Of a DNA stretch of 45,449 bases, positions 8,065 through 16,365 are shown piece after piece. The notes below the pieces were generated by a model that was not told the origin of the DNA, searched no databases, and worked only from the letters and a program-made list of their open reading frames with translations. This stretch comes from an uncultured Spirochaetaceae bacterium (lineage in GTDB: Bacteria; Spirochaetota; Spirochaetia; Sphaerochaetales; Sphaerochaetaceae), in assembly GCA_944392985.1 (NCBI GenBank), contig CALXYL010000018.1, positions 1-45,449 of the forward strand, given 5' to 3'. Position 1 is the first letter of the stretch, and every line of letters starts with the position of its first letter. The translations under genes were made by a program, and so were the position numbers.

Positions 8065-8709
8065 ATGATTATTGCAAGAAGAATGACAAGGAACCCTGTC
8101 ACGGCATCTCCGGATATGTCCATTGGGGAAGCATCCGATCTGATGAAAAGAGAGAAGGTGCACCGTCTTCCCGTGCTTGACAAGGAGAGGAACCTTGTCG
8201 GTGTCATAACGGAGAAGGATATACTCCATGCATCCCCATCTCCTGCTTCGAGTCTGTCCATACATGAAATGGCATACCTGCTGTCAAAGCTGACGGTGAG
8301 GAAGCTGATGACAAAGGATCCTGTGACAATCTCTGAGAGCACGACAGTCGAGGAGGCGGCAAGGCTTATGAGCGATCAGGATCTTTCCTGCCTGCCTGTT
8401 GTGAATGGCACAAAACTCGTCGGCATCGTCACGAAAAGCGATATGTTCCGCATTCTTCTTGAGCTGTTCGGAGCGCGTCATTATGGGGTGAGGCTCTCCT
8501 TCCTTGTTGAGGACAAGCCCGGAACGATTGCCCAGATCAGCGCGGCGCTGGCTGCGAAGGGATGGGACATCATATCATTCGGAACATTCGAGGGTACGGA
8601 TCCAACGAATGCGATCTGCACGATCAAGGTGCAGGGCTGCTCCATTGATGAACTGGTTGGAGTGATCAAGCCATTCGTCTCAGAGATCCTTGATATCCGG
8701 GAAGTCTGA
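8065..8709 (+). CDS. CBS-CBS-ACT domain regulatory protein (AcuB-like)
   Basis: 214 residues. Two CBS motifs are visible: residues 1-55 (MTRNPVTASPDMSIGEASDLM, then VHRLPVLDKERNLVGVITEKDI) and about 75-135 (LMTKDPVTISESTTVEEAARLM, then LSCLPVVNGTKLVGIVTKSDM). They are followed by a C-terminal ACT domain (about 140-214; VRLSFLVEDKPGTIAQISAAL). This order is that of AcuB-type proteins, in which the CBS pair typically binds adenine nucleotides and ACT binds a small ligand such as an amino acid. The ATG at 8065 follows AGGAGG at 8052-8057. The Smr gene follows after two bases, so they form an operon. No output domain is present, so it probably acts through a partner. Confidence 0.85.
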   Translation: MIIARRMTRNPVTASPDMSIGEASDLMKREKVHRLPVLDKERNLVGVITEKDILHASPSPASSLSIHEMAYLLSKLTVRKLMTKDPVTISESTTVEEAARLMSDQDLSCLPVVNGTKLVGIVTKSDMFRILLELFGARHYGVRLSFLVEDKPGTIAQISAALAAKGWDIISFGTFEGTDPTNAICTIKVQGCSIDELVGVIKPFVSEILDIREV

Positions 8710-8711
8710 TC

Positions 8712-10043
8712 TTGGGACGCGGAAGGACCAGGGCTGCCGATATACGGCGGCGCCTGACTGAGGATGAGAAGGAGGAGTCTCCTTTTGCATCAATAAAGCT
8801 GGTGGAGAAGAAGGAGGAACCGAAGAAGCTGAAGAAGAAGCAGGTTCCTCCAGTACCACCTAAAAAGCCCTCTGAGATCGTGCAGGGCTATGATCCATCA
8901 TCCTCATTTGCAGATATCCTCTATTCGTACGAGCATACCGGCAATCCATATTCTATGCCGTCCGCTTCAAAGAAGAGGCAGATCGCTGAGAAAAAGACGG
9001 ATTTCGGCGCCATCCTCGATGCATGGGAAGGCAGGGGCAGCGCGAAGCAGCAGAAGCCGAAGGCGGAGGATGGAAGGCCGAAAAGCACATATAAGCCGAC
9101 AAGGTCCTTTGCCTCAATCCTTTCCCAGTTCGATGGCACAGAGGCTCCGAAGCCGAAGAGGGAGGAAACAAAGGAGATTGTCGAGGATATTCCTTCAGAT
9201 CAGCCGCTCTTCCGTAAGGAAGGCGAGGATGGAAGGAGATCCCCGGAAGCGGCTTGGTCGATCTTCGGTGGCAATGATGGCTTTATCCGTAAGGAGGAAC
9301 GGGAAGAGGAGCCTAAGGCTTGCGATGAGGTTCCTAAGCGTACCTCCCGGCCTTATAATCCTACGCGTTCCTTTGCCGATATCCTCTCAAACTATGAGTC
9401 GCAAGGCAGGAAGCCTGTGGAAAAGGAGGAAGTAAAGTCTCCTTCAAAGCCCCCAAAGGAAGATGAGAAGCCGCTTTCCGATAGTCTCTTCCGCAGCGAA
9501 AGCGAGGATGAGCGACGTTCACCTGATGCAGTCTGGTCTGTTTTCGGGAATAACCGCATCCCTGTCCGTCAGGCGGGAAATGAAGGGGAAAAGGAAGAGC
9601 AGGAGATCAGAAGCGAGGAGACTCGCCACGCTGAATACCATCCTTCGGCTTCCTTCTCATCGATTCTCTCCAGTTATGAGCGCAGATCTGATAAGACATT
9701 CGATGAGATCCTTCAGGAGAAAGGGGAGAAGGGCGGTGAGCGGCCCCAGCTCACTATATCAAAGCTGCGGACGATGCTGCCACAGGCGACGCTGGATCTC
9801 CATGGCTATACAGTCAGCGAAGCTGAAAGCCGTATTAGTTCATTCCTAGCGGAATGTGTTGACAACGGGCTACGGAAGATATCGATCATCACGGGAAAGG
9901 GGCTTCATAGCGAAAGCGGCATCGGTGTGCTTCGCGATGCCGTCATAAGGATCCTTGATGGATCCGGATGTGTCAGTGAGAAAGGGAACGCTCCCCAGTC
10001 AGCAGGTGGTTCCGGGGCGCTCTGGATAATCCTTAAGTCCTAG
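8712..10043 (+). CDS. Smr-domain protein with long repeat-bearing disordered N-terminus
   Basis: 443 residues. The C-terminal 90 residues are an Smr domain: [12 protein letters not shown] (361-372) and the TGKGLHS loop (395-401), motifs of nuclease/nicking-type Smr domains. The first about 345 residues are charged and low-complexity. They carry a short motif F-x-x-I-L-x-x-[YFW]-[ED] at about 66-74, 98-106, 133-141, 221-229 and 315-323. A second motif, LFR-x-E-x-ED-x-RRSP-[ED]-A-x-WS-[IV]-FG, occurs at about 166-185 and 259-279. The TTG start at 8712 lies two bases after the previous stop with only a weak GGGAAG ribosome site. The stop codon interlocks with that of convergent infA (CTAG). Smr proteins act on branched DNA or on colliding ribosomes; which applies here is open. 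Confidence 0.85.
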   Translation: MGRGRTRAADIRRRLTEDEKEESPFASIKLVEKKEEPKKLKKKQVPPVPPKKPSEIVQGYDPSSSFADILYSYEHTGNPYSMPSASKKRQIAEKKTDFGAILDAWEGRGSAKQQKPKAEDGRPKSTYKPTRSFASILSQFDGTEAPKPKREETKEIVEDIPSDQPLFRKEGEDGRRSPEAAWSIFGGNDGFIRKEEREEEPKACDEVPKRTSRPYNPTRSFADILSNYESQGRKPVEKEEVKSPSKPPKEDEKPLSDSLFRSESEDERRSPDAVWSVFGNNRIPVRQAGNEGEKEEQEIRSEETRHAEYHPSASFSSILSSYERRSDKTFDEILQEKGEKGGERPQLTISKLRTMLPQATLDLHGYTVSEAESRISSFLAECVDNGLRKISIITGKGLHSESGIGVLRDAVIRILDGSGCVSEKGNAPQSAGGSGALWIILKS

Positions 10044-10258
10044 CGCTCCCTGTAGACGATCCTGCCTTTTGTGAGGTCGTACGGTGACAGCTCTACCTTG
10101 ACCGTGTCACCAGGGACGATCCTGATGTAATGCTTCCTCATCTTTCCGGAAAGATGAGCGAGGATGACGAGCTTGTTTGTGAGCTCAACGCGGAACATCG
10201 TATTGGGCAGTGCTTCCTTTACAACTCCCTCTACTTCGATTGCTTCTTCCTTTGCCAT
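10040..10258 (-). CDS. infA: Translation initiation factor IF-1
   Basis: 72 residues, normal IF-1 length. It starts [11 protein letters not shown] and contains the OB-fold blocks [32 protein letters not shown] and [21 protein letters not shown], which are near-universal in IF-1. The ATG at 10258 follows AAGGAG; a longer frame upstream is not needed. It binds the ribosomal A site during initiation. It shares a 4-bp CTAG stop-stop overlap with the convergent Smr gene and is divergent from glyA. Confidence 0.97.
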   Translation of the reverse strand: MAKEEAIEVEGVVKEALPNTMFRVELTNKLVILAHLSGKMRKHYIRIVPGDTVKVELSPYDLTKGRIVYRER

Positions 10259-10267
10259 TGTATCTCC

Positions 10268-10296
10268 TTGGTCTAAAGCCTTCTGAAGTCTATATA
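10268..10296 (+). promoter_or_regulatory. Candidate glyA promoter, interleaved with the infA promoter
   Basis: TTGGTC (10268-10273), 17-bp spacer, TATATA (10291-10296), predicting a transcript from about 10303 with a leader of roughly 78 nt. It occupies the same face of DNA as the infA promoter, so polymerase probably binds one or the other. Confidence 0.4.
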
Positions 10297-10315
10297 TATC
10301 ATCAGATACTGTCAA
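10287..10315 (-). promoter_or_regulatory. infA promoter
   Basis: On the minus strand there is a perfect -35 TTGACA (10315-10310), a 17-bp spacer and -10 TAGACT (10292-10287), placing the start near 10280 and giving a short leader with AAGGAG. The -10 box overlaps that of the divergent glyA promoter candidate. Confidence 0.65.
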
Positions 10316-10340
10316 TCATGCACCGCCAGAGGTTGCAAAA

Positions 10341-10375
10341 GATGCCCCTTAGGTGCATCCTCTCTCCGAGGAGAG
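10341..10375 (+). promoter_or_regulatory. Structured glyA leader that can hide the ribosome-binding site
   Basis: Two stems are visible just before glyA: GATGC (10341-10345) with GCATC (10355-10359), and CTCTC with GAGAG around 10362-10375. The second contains the GAGGAG ribosome site of glyA in its 3' arm. It matches no riboswitch class that I recognise. Function is inferred from position only. Confidence 0.35.
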
Positions 10376-10380
10376 TGGAA

Positions 10381-11895
10381 ATGGGCGCACTGGAAGAATA
10401 TCTCGGAACCGTTGATCACGCCGACGCGGCGGCTGCAATGTATATATCGTCACTCGAGCTTGTTTCGCGGGTTTCTCCCGCCGTAGCGGGCAGGATCGTA
10501 AGGGAGCTAAGGGATCAGAGAACGCATCTCAAGCTCATAGCGAGCGAGAACTACTCATCGCTCCCTGTTCAGGCTGCCATGGGCAACCTGCTCACTGATA
10601 AGTATTCGGAGGGATATCCTTATCATCGTTTCTATGCTGGCTGCGATAACGTGGATGCCGTTGAAGCTGAGGCGGTTGAGAGCGCCAAGCGGCTATTCGG
10701 CGCTGATCACGCCTATGTCCAGCCGCATTCCGGCGCAGATGCCAACCTCTGCGCCTATTGGGCGATACTCAGCGAACGTGTTGAGATGCCGCTTCTGGAG
10801 GAGATGGGTGTTCGCAATCCTTCTGATATGAAGAGAGAGGACTGGAACCGCATCAGGGAGGCGACACACAACCAGAAGCTCCTTGGTCTGGATTACTATT
10901 CGGGTGGCCATCTGACCCATGGCTACAGGCAGAACATCTCCGCGCAGATGTTCGATGCCTATTCCTATACTGTTGATAGGGAGACCGGGCTCCTTGATTA
11001 TGATGAGATTGAGCGCATGGCTTCTGAGATAAGGCCATTGATACTGCTTGCAGGATATTCCGCATACCCGCGTGCCATTGATTTCCACCGCATGGCGGAG
11101 ATCGCGCACCGCAATGGAGCTGTATTCATGGTTGACATGGCTCATTTTGCAGGCCTTGTCGCAGGCAAGGTGCTTACAGGGGATTATGACCCCGTCAAGT
11201 GGGCTGATGTCGTCACTACTACGACGCATAAGACACTGCGTGGTCCAAGAGGCGGTATGATCCTCTGCAAGGAGGAATTCGCTTCCGCTGTGGACAAGGG
11301 ATGCCCTCTTGTCATCGGTGGGCCGCTTCCGCAGATGATGGCGGCTAAGGCTGTCGCACTGGAGGAGGCAGAGAAGCCCTCATTCCGTGAGTACGCCGCA
11401 GCGATCGTAAGGAACTCAAAGCGCCTTGCTTCATCCTGCATCAAGGAAGGGATACCTGTGGCAACAGGAGGTACGGACAACCACCTGATGCTGCTTGATG
11501 TCCGGCCATTCGGACTCAATGGCCGGCAGGCAGAGAGCCTTCTCAGGGAGTGCGGTATCACGCTGAACCGCAACGCGCTTCCATTTGATCCGAATGGCCC
11601 TTGGTACACATCCGGGCTCAGGATCGGGACTCCAGCCCTCACGACTCTTGGCATGGGGGAGAAGGAGATGGACGAGGTCGCCTCGATCATAGCCATGGTC
11701 CTCCGTGATGCCCATCCTGTACGCCTTACGAAGGGAGAGAAGGCCGGAGAGCTTTCCAGGAACAGGGCAAAGGCCAGTGACGGGGTAATGGAGGAGGCAA
11801 GGAACAGGGTTGGATCCCTTCTCTCCAGATTCGTGCTCTATCCAGAGCTGGATCTAGGCTTCCTTGAGAAGGAGTTCCCTCTCATTGATGGTTGA
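10381..11895 (+). CDS. glyA: Serine hydroxymethyltransferase
   Basis: 504 residues. This PLP enzyme converts serine and tetrahydrofolate to glycine and methylene-THF. The ATG at 10381 (MGALEEYLGTV) follows GAGGAGAG (10368-10375); the open frame extends further upstream but overlaps the infA/glyA promoter region. The N-terminus is longer than in E. coli GlyA (417 residues), as in other spirochaete GlyA proteins. Family motifs include LIASENYSS, YPYHRFYAGCDNVD, HAYVQPHSGADANL, the PLP-lysine loop VVTTTTHKTLRGPRGG and TGGTDNHLMLLD. It overlaps the convergent macrodomain gene by 14 bp. Confidence 0.96.
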   Translation: MGALEEYLGTVDHADAAAAMYISSLELVSRVSPAVAGRIVRELRDQRTHLKLIASENYSSLPVQAAMGNLLTDKYSEGYPYHRFYAGCDNVDAVEAEAVESAKRLFGADHAYVQPHSGADANLCAYWAILSERVEMPLLEEMGVRNPSDMKREDWNRIREATHNQKLLGLDYYSGGHLTHGYRQNISAQMFDAYSYTVDRETGLLDYDEIERMASEIRPLILLAGYSAYPRAIDFHRMAEIAHRNGAVFMVDMAHFAGLVAGKVLTGDYDPVKWADVVTTTTHKTLRGPRGGMILCKEEFASAVDKGCPLVIGGPLPQMMAAKAVALEEAEKPSFREYAAAIVRNSKRLASSCIKEGIPVATGGTDNHLMLLDVRPFGLNGRQAESLLRECGITLNRNALPFDPNGPWYTSGLRIGTPALTTLGMGEKEMDEVASIIAMVLRDAHPVRLTKGEKAGELSRNRAKASDGVMEEARNRVGSLLSRFVLYPELDLGFLEKEFPLIDG

Positions 11896-12379
11896 TGATT
11901 TCACCCATCACTTCTTCTGCTGCCTTAGCGTCTGCCGCTGTATAGCAGCACAGGAATACCGATAGCTGTGAATCCTTGAGCTCTTCAATGGCTACTCTGA
12001 TCGCCTCGCGCTTAGGGTAGCCATAGACTCCTGCGCTGATGAGCGGGAAGGCGATGCTCCGTATCCCATGGGAGGAGGCGAGTGCCAGTGATGAGCGGTA
12101 GCATGATCTTAGCTTCTCCTCCTCCCCATGATTCCCGCCGTGCCATACCGGTCCGACAGTATGGATCACGTAGGCGGCAGGAAGGGCATAGCCCTTTGTG
12201 ATGCGGGCTTCTCCCGTGGGGCAGCCCCCGATTGTCCTGCATTCCTCAAGCAATTCCGGCCCCGCTGCGCTGTGGATTGCTCCATCGACGCCTCCTCCGC
12301 CAAGTAGGGAGCTGTTTGCTGCGTTTGCTATGGCGTCTGCATGTACCTTTGTTATGTCGCCTTTGATTATCCTGAGCAT
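11882..12379 (-). CDS. Macrodomain protein, O-acetyl-ADP-ribose deacetylase-like
   Basis: 165 residues, a single macrodomain. Motifs are GDITKVHADAIANAANSSLLGGGGVDGAIH (ADP-ribose pocket with the Asn and Asp used by MacroD/YmdB enzymes), YVIHTVGPVWHGG and AFPLISAGVYGYPKREA. Start ATG 12379 (MLRIIKGD) follows GGAGGT; a longer frame begins upstream but would run through that site. A perfect TATAAT lies between the ribosome site and the ATG, an odd overlap of signals. Enzymes of this type remove ADP-ribose or O-acetyl groups; the cellular target here is unknown. It overlaps glyA tail to tail by 14 bp. Confidence 0.9.
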   Translation of the reverse strand: MLRIIKGDITKVHADAIANAANSSLLGGGGVDGAIHSAAGPELLEECRTIGGCPTGEARITKGYALPAAYVIHTVGPVWHGGNHGEEEKLRSCYRSSLALASSHGIRSIAFPLISAGVYGYPKREAIRVAIEELKDSQLSVFLCCYTAADAKAAEEVMGEIINHQ

Positions 12380-12508
12380 ATATTGATTATACCTCCGGTT
12401 TGTGCGCAATAAATGTGCAGAATGTGATTCAGAATAGCAATATGAGGGTAGAAGGCTGGATGAATGTACGCTAGACTAACGTGTAGGAATATTGAAAAGG
12501 AGAAACAT

Positions 12509-13771
12509 ATGAAGAAAACACTTGCGGTATTTCTCGTGCTTGCCCTGCTTCTGACAGGCGTCTGGGCAGGCGGCGCCGGTGAGGGATCAAGCGGAACAGT
12601 CGATCTTGAGATCCTCCTTTCTGACGACACGCTTGAAGGCGGCGCTATGGCTAAGGCCGTAGAGAGATTCAATGCTGAATATGCTGACAAGGGTATCCAG
12701 GTCCACATCAATGAGATCGCTTATGGCGATATGCAGACCCAGATCCAGAACAGGGCTATGGCCCGTGACCTTCCGGCACTTATCCGCTCTGGCCACTTCA
12801 TCCAGTACAACGATCTTGCATACTCCCTTGAGGGCAAGCTCGGTGATCTCACTGTTGACTCATTCGCTATGAATGGTTCCAGCCCAGCAACAGGCGAACT
12901 CATCGCAGGTACTGTCAATGCAACAGCCGTCGGTCTCATCATCAACAAGACAGCATTCGACAAGGCTGGTGTTTCCTATCCTCTGACAGAAGAGGAGAGG
13001 TGGACATGGGATGAGTTCATGGCAGCTCTTGACCAGGTCATGGCAGCCAATGAGGGCGATCTCGACTATGCTCTCGTCATCGACTATTCGCAGCAGAGGA
13101 TCAGGACCGTCCTCTATCAGTTCGGTTCACTCTTCTTCGATCCTGAGGACTCAAAGCACCTGATCCTTGACAGCCCGGAGACAAAGGAAGCGATTGATTT
13201 CCTTCTCTCTCTCTATGAGGATGGATACTCCTCCATCTCAGCTGGCCTCGGAACAGAGAACGCACAGCAGATGTTCAAGACGGGCCGCGTAGCTGCTCAC
13301 CTCGCAGGCAACTGGGTCATCACTGACTACACAGAGAACATCACTGACTTCGAGTGGATCCCTGTCCTCATGCCCTATGAGACAACAGTCGCCACATGTC
13401 TCGGCGGAAACTTCCTCTATGCATTCGATGGCACAGGTCAGGAAGAGGAAGCTGTTGAGTTCATCAAGTGGTTCTTCGAGCCTGAGAACTATATCCAGTA
13501 CTGCAAGGATGGCAACTACCTTCCTGGCGTCAAGGGCATCGAGATTGACTATGAGGTTCCTAGCCTCGATATCTTCGTACAGGAGCTCAATGCTACAGAT
13601 GCCGGCCCTGAGAGGGATAAGGCTATCGAGTCTTCCTACATCGGCAAGGACTGGGGCAACACGCTCCGCGACAACCTTGCCCGTGCTGTCGCTGGTGAGA
13701 TCTCTGCAGAGGATGTCATCCGCAACACATGCAACACGATCCTTGAGACTTATGGAGATCTCTACGAGTGA
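12509..13771 (+). CDS. Sugar ABC transporter substrate-binding protein (family 1)
   Basis: 420 residues. The ATG at 12509 has AAGGAG at 12497-12502. The signal peptide MKKTLAVFLVLALLLTGVWA would be cut to leave GGAGEGSSG, the same mature start as LivK. The mature protein has the extracellular sugar-binding fold: LEILLSDDTLEGGAMAKAVERFN, EMQTQIQNRAMA-like block (YGDMQTQIQNRAMARDLPAL) and the late block FIKWFFEPENYIQYCKDGNYLPG. It probably feeds the MalF/MalG-type permeases at 16366 and 17255, from which it is separated only by the opposite-strand gene at 13826. It ends at a strong terminator, consistent with a monocistronic, highly expressed binding protein. Ligand unknown; a glycan or oligosaccharide is likely. 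Confidence 0.9.
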   Translation: MKKTLAVFLVLALLLTGVWAGGAGEGSSGTVDLEILLSDDTLEGGAMAKAVERFNAEYADKGIQVHINEIAYGDMQTQIQNRAMARDLPALIRSGHFIQYNDLAYSLEGKLGDLTVDSFAMNGSSPATGELIAGTVNATAVGLIINKTAFDKAGVSYPLTEEERWTWDEFMAALDQVMAANEGDLDYALVIDYSQQRIRTVLYQFGSLFFDPEDSKHLILDSPETKEAIDFLLSLYEDGYSSISAGLGTENAQQMFKTGRVAAHLAGNWVITDYTENITDFEWIPVLMPYETTVATCLGGNFLYAFDGTGQEEEAVEFIKWFFEPENYIQYCKDGNYLPGVKGIEIDYEVPSLDIFVQELNATDAGPERDKAIESSYIGKDWGNTLRDNLARAVAGEISAEDVIRNTCNTILETYGDLYE

Positions 13772-13791
13772 TAGGAAGCGTGTGAACGCTG

Positions 13792-13818
13792 AAGGGCCTG
13801 CTTGCTGCAGGCCCTTTT
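13792..13818 (+). terminator. Rho-independent terminator after the sugar-binding protein gene
   Basis: Perfect 10-bp stem AAGGGCCTGC (13792-13801) / GCAGGCCCTT (13807-13816), 5-nt loop TTGCT, then TT. The stem's own A/T ends supply an A run and T run on both strands, so it could also serve the convergent gene that stops at 13826. It is the only convergent junction in the window with a clear terminator. Confidence 0.85.
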
Positions 13819-13825
13819 GCATGTC

Positions 13826-16252
13826 TCAGAACTGCTTTCTGATTACCTTTTCGCGGCTGTAGCCGCATTCTGCTTTCCAGTCGAGCGGCTCTCCGTTCAG
13901 CATCGGGGTCCTGTCCCTTCCTATGGATAGCGTGCCGTATGCGAAATCCACGGTCTCTGCGCTGTCAGTGCTGCTGTCGTAGGTTATCGGCATGCGGGTG
14001 AAGAGTTCCTTGAATGCCTCGAAGGAATGGACCTCGCCTGAATCGGAAGCGCGCACAACAGCAAGATGCTTCCTGCCATCGGCGATGATCTCCCTCTTGC
14101 TGTTCATTCCCCAATCCGTCAGGCGGGGAAGCGCAGAGAAATAGACGCCTAGGTATCCTTTTCCGGATCTGGCGAACAGATAATGGCCATCGATCGTGTA
14201 TTCATCATATTCCCAGACAGGGAAGTATGCGTGGATATAATCAACAGCTTCCTCCTCCGACGTTGAGAAGAGCATCATCAGAAGGCTCCTATGCTGTATG
14301 ATCAGAGGAATCGTACCGTTTCCTGACCAGTATGAGGGCCTGTTCTCGCCGCTGTATGCCTTCTCTCCCGGATGGTTGATGAAAAACGGTGCTGCGTTCT
14401 CCCCGATAGATGCATCCATGAGGTGCTGCTGATGGCCATGCCTGAATGGTTTGAAGGCCTCTGCCGATGATAGGGAATGGAAGCATGAGGCGGCCCTATA
14501 CGTCCAGACGGGTGAAAGCCCCTGCACGCATGCCGTGATCATCATGCTGCTGGGGTCACTCCCATCCTCATTCCTTTCCGGCGGAAGGTAGGAGGAGAGT
14601 GAGAACAGCGCTGTCGCCCTGTTTGATAAGGTGCCCCATCCATTCCCATCTGCGACATAGGAGAGGAACGATGGCTCATTTGTCTCCTTCGCCTTGACTG
14701 TATCCTCATACGCCCTTCCGAATGATGATGACATTACCCCATGGAATGTATTGTCGCGTATGATCCTGAATGTGTAGTCCAGTGCATCGGATGCAGCCTT
14801 CCTGATGTCCTCGTCCCCTGCAGCCTCATATAGCGAGAAGAGGCCGATGAGATCGACAGGGAAGTATGTCGCGCTGTTCCATTCTGCATAGTGGTAGGCT
14901 GTGAAGTCCCTGAACCATCCAAGGACCCTTTCCCTCCCTATTGCCATCTGCTCACGCCCGGTCCTTCCGCTGACAGAGAAGATCCTGTCAGGGTAGAGTG
15001 CACCTGCAAGATACTGTGAGACATGGAAGAGGAATGCATGGTTCTCTGAGAAATACCACATGGCGTCGTTGCCTTTCTCATCGATCCAGTAGCGGAATGA
15101 AAGGACGGCAGCCTCTGCCCGATGATAAAGATCCTCCGGATAGAGCCTTCTGTCGCTTGTGAGGCTCCAGAGAAGGGGAGCAAGGACAAAATCTGCACAA
15201 TCCTCCTTCCTTTCTATCTGGTCAAGGCTTGCTTCAATGCAGGTTCTTGCCTTGTCTGTCATCCTCCCTTCCGTCCTCATGATCGCCATGGCCTGATGGA
15301 CAAGTCCTGAACCATGCTTTGCCGCGAAGCGAAGCGCCTCCGCCTTCCTCTCGGCAATCGATCCATGATGTGGCAGTCCTGTCAGGGCATCAGGTGCTTC
15401 GATATGCATGATATGCCTCGTCATCGTGAAGCTGCCGATCCTCACCGAGAATGCAGCCTTCACATTGAGCAGCCTCTGCACGCACCCAAGCACGATGCTA
15501 TCCATACCTCTTTCTATCGTGAAGCTCTGCTTTTCCTCAGCTATGCCACTGACTTCCAGTGCCAGAGGTCCTGTGAGCATCGAGCTGTCCATCTCAGCCT
15601 CGATTCTCCCTTCCCTGTAGACGGTGCGGGTCAGTGACAGGCTCATGAGGAAGCGTTCTGCCGTTTTGACATCATCAGCCGGGGCATCGATATCGATGGC
15701 CTGTATGATGGGTTTATCGCCGTGATAGATGAAATCCATGTAGAAAAAGACATCACGCTCTGCAAGCTCGTCCATGTAAAGCTCGAGGCAGTGCTCTCCC
15801 TTCCTTAGGTTCAGCATGAATTCCTTCCTGTGCGGGATGTTCCTGTCATATGGAGCGAATGATAGCTCTTCCCTGCCATCGACCCAGAGCTTGATTCCTC
15901 CGCATGTGGCGATGCTGAATGGGTAGGGGCCGCTTTCGCTGACGATGAGTGATGACCTAAGGTATGCCCAGATATGATGAGGTGTCTTTATTGCGGTGGA
16001 GAAATTCACCTTGGAGTCCTCGAAGGGGAATGTCGCCTCCGCATAGCTGCCGCTGTAGCGATTGACCATGCTGAGACTGTGCTCCTCCAGGAAATGGCGC
16101 CGTACAGGGTATATGATCTGCACATATGCCTCTCCCATATTCACAGGCGCTGAGAAGGTCTCTTCAGGAGCTGTGACCCTCCTGGTGCTGACGCCGCTTG
16201 AGAGCCAGTGCGCCAGACTTCCGTTCCTTTCGATCAGATATTCAACAAGCAT
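13826..16252 (-). CDS. Large putative glycan-active protein, beta domain plus (alpha/alpha)6-barrel-like domain
   Basis: 808 residues, no signal peptide. I cannot name the family. Residues about 85-180 look like a PA14/carbohydrate-binding-type beta domain (GPYPFSIATCGGIKLWVDG, then ECHL-like LRKGEHCLELYMDE). Residues about 330-720 are helical with aromatic-rich motifs typical of six-hairpin glycosidases and polysaccharide lyases: WYFSENHAFLFHVSQYLAG, HYAEWNSATYFPVDLIGLF and ENRPSYWSGNGTIPLIIQH. Candidate catalytic residues are the Glu/His of SENH and the Glu of AEWNS. It lies between a sugar-binding protein and its permeases, in opposite orientation, suggesting it processes the imported sugar. 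There is no Shine-Dalgarno sequence; TAACAT lies 6 nt before the ATG, as in the other proposed leaderless genes here. Confidence 0.6.
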   Translation of the reverse strand: MLVEYLIERNGSLAHWLSSGVSTRRVTAPEETFSAPVNMGEAYVQIIYPVRRHFLEEHSLSMVNRYSGSYAEATFPFEDSKVNFSTAIKTPHHIWAYLRSSLIVSESGPYPFSIATCGGIKLWVDGREELSFAPYDRNIPHRKEFMLNLRKGEHCLELYMDELAERDVFFYMDFIYHGDKPIIQAIDIDAPADDVKTAERFLMSLSLTRTVYREGRIEAEMDSSMLTGPLALEVSGIAEEKQSFTIERGMDSIVLGCVQRLLNVKAAFSVRIGSFTMTRHIMHIEAPDALTGLPHHGSIAERKAEALRFAAKHGSGLVHQAMAIMRTEGRMTDKARTCIEASLDQIERKEDCADFVLAPLLWSLTSDRRLYPEDLYHRAEAAVLSFRYWIDEKGNDAMWYFSENHAFLFHVSQYLAGALYPDRIFSVSGRTGREQMAIGRERVLGWFRDFTAYHYAEWNSATYFPVDLIGLFSLYEAAGDEDIRKAASDALDYTFRIIRDNTFHGVMSSSFGRAYEDTVKAKETNEPSFLSYVADGNGWGTLSNRATALFSLSSYLPPERNEDGSDPSSMMITACVQGLSPVWTYRAASCFHSLSSAEAFKPFRHGHQQHLMDASIGENAAPFFINHPGEKAYSGENRPSYWSGNGTIPLIIQHRSLLMMLFSTSEEEAVDYIHAYFPVWEYDEYTIDGHYLFARSGKGYLGVYFSALPRLTDWGMNSKREIIADGRKHLAVVRASDSGEVHSFEAFKELFTRMPITYDSSTDSAETVDFAYGTLSIGRDRTPMLNGEPLDWKAECGYSREKVIRKQF

Positions 16253-16258
16253 GGCATG

Positions 16259-16264
16259 ATGTTA
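16259..16264 (-). promoter_or_regulatory. Proposed leaderless -10 box of the 808-residue gene
   Basis: On the minus strand TAACAT lies exactly 6 nt upstream of the ATG at 16252 and no ribosome site is present. The -35 region 17 bp upstream is poor (CTGCAT). Confidence 0.4.
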
Positions 16265-16318
16265 GCAGAATAGAGCAAAATATGCAGGTTTTTTTGCTTT
16301 GAAAAGGCAATCATGCTA

Positions 16319-16346
16319 TTGAAGGGGCCTCTTGTCATGATAAACT
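16319..16346 (+). promoter_or_regulatory. Candidate promoter of the sugar permease genes
   Basis: TTGAAG (16319-16324), 16-bp spacer, TAAACT (16341-16346), about 20 bp before the ATG at 16366, which has GGGAGGT. The intergenic region is shared with the divergent 808-residue gene. Confidence 0.45.
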
Positions 16347-16365
16347 GAATGAAAAGGGAGGTAAT

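Noticed and set aside
10210-10380. An N-terminal extension of GlyA reading through the infA-glyA promoter region
   Set aside because: The upstream part of the frame overlaps infA and both promoters, whereas the ATG at 10381 has a good ribosome site and gives the family N-terminus.
12377-12390. Macrodomain gene as a further leaderless gene (TATAAT near its ATG)
   Set aside because: The -10-like TATAAT is 4 nt, not 6 nt, from the ATG, and a GGAGG ribosome site is present just upstream, so it does not fit the pattern.
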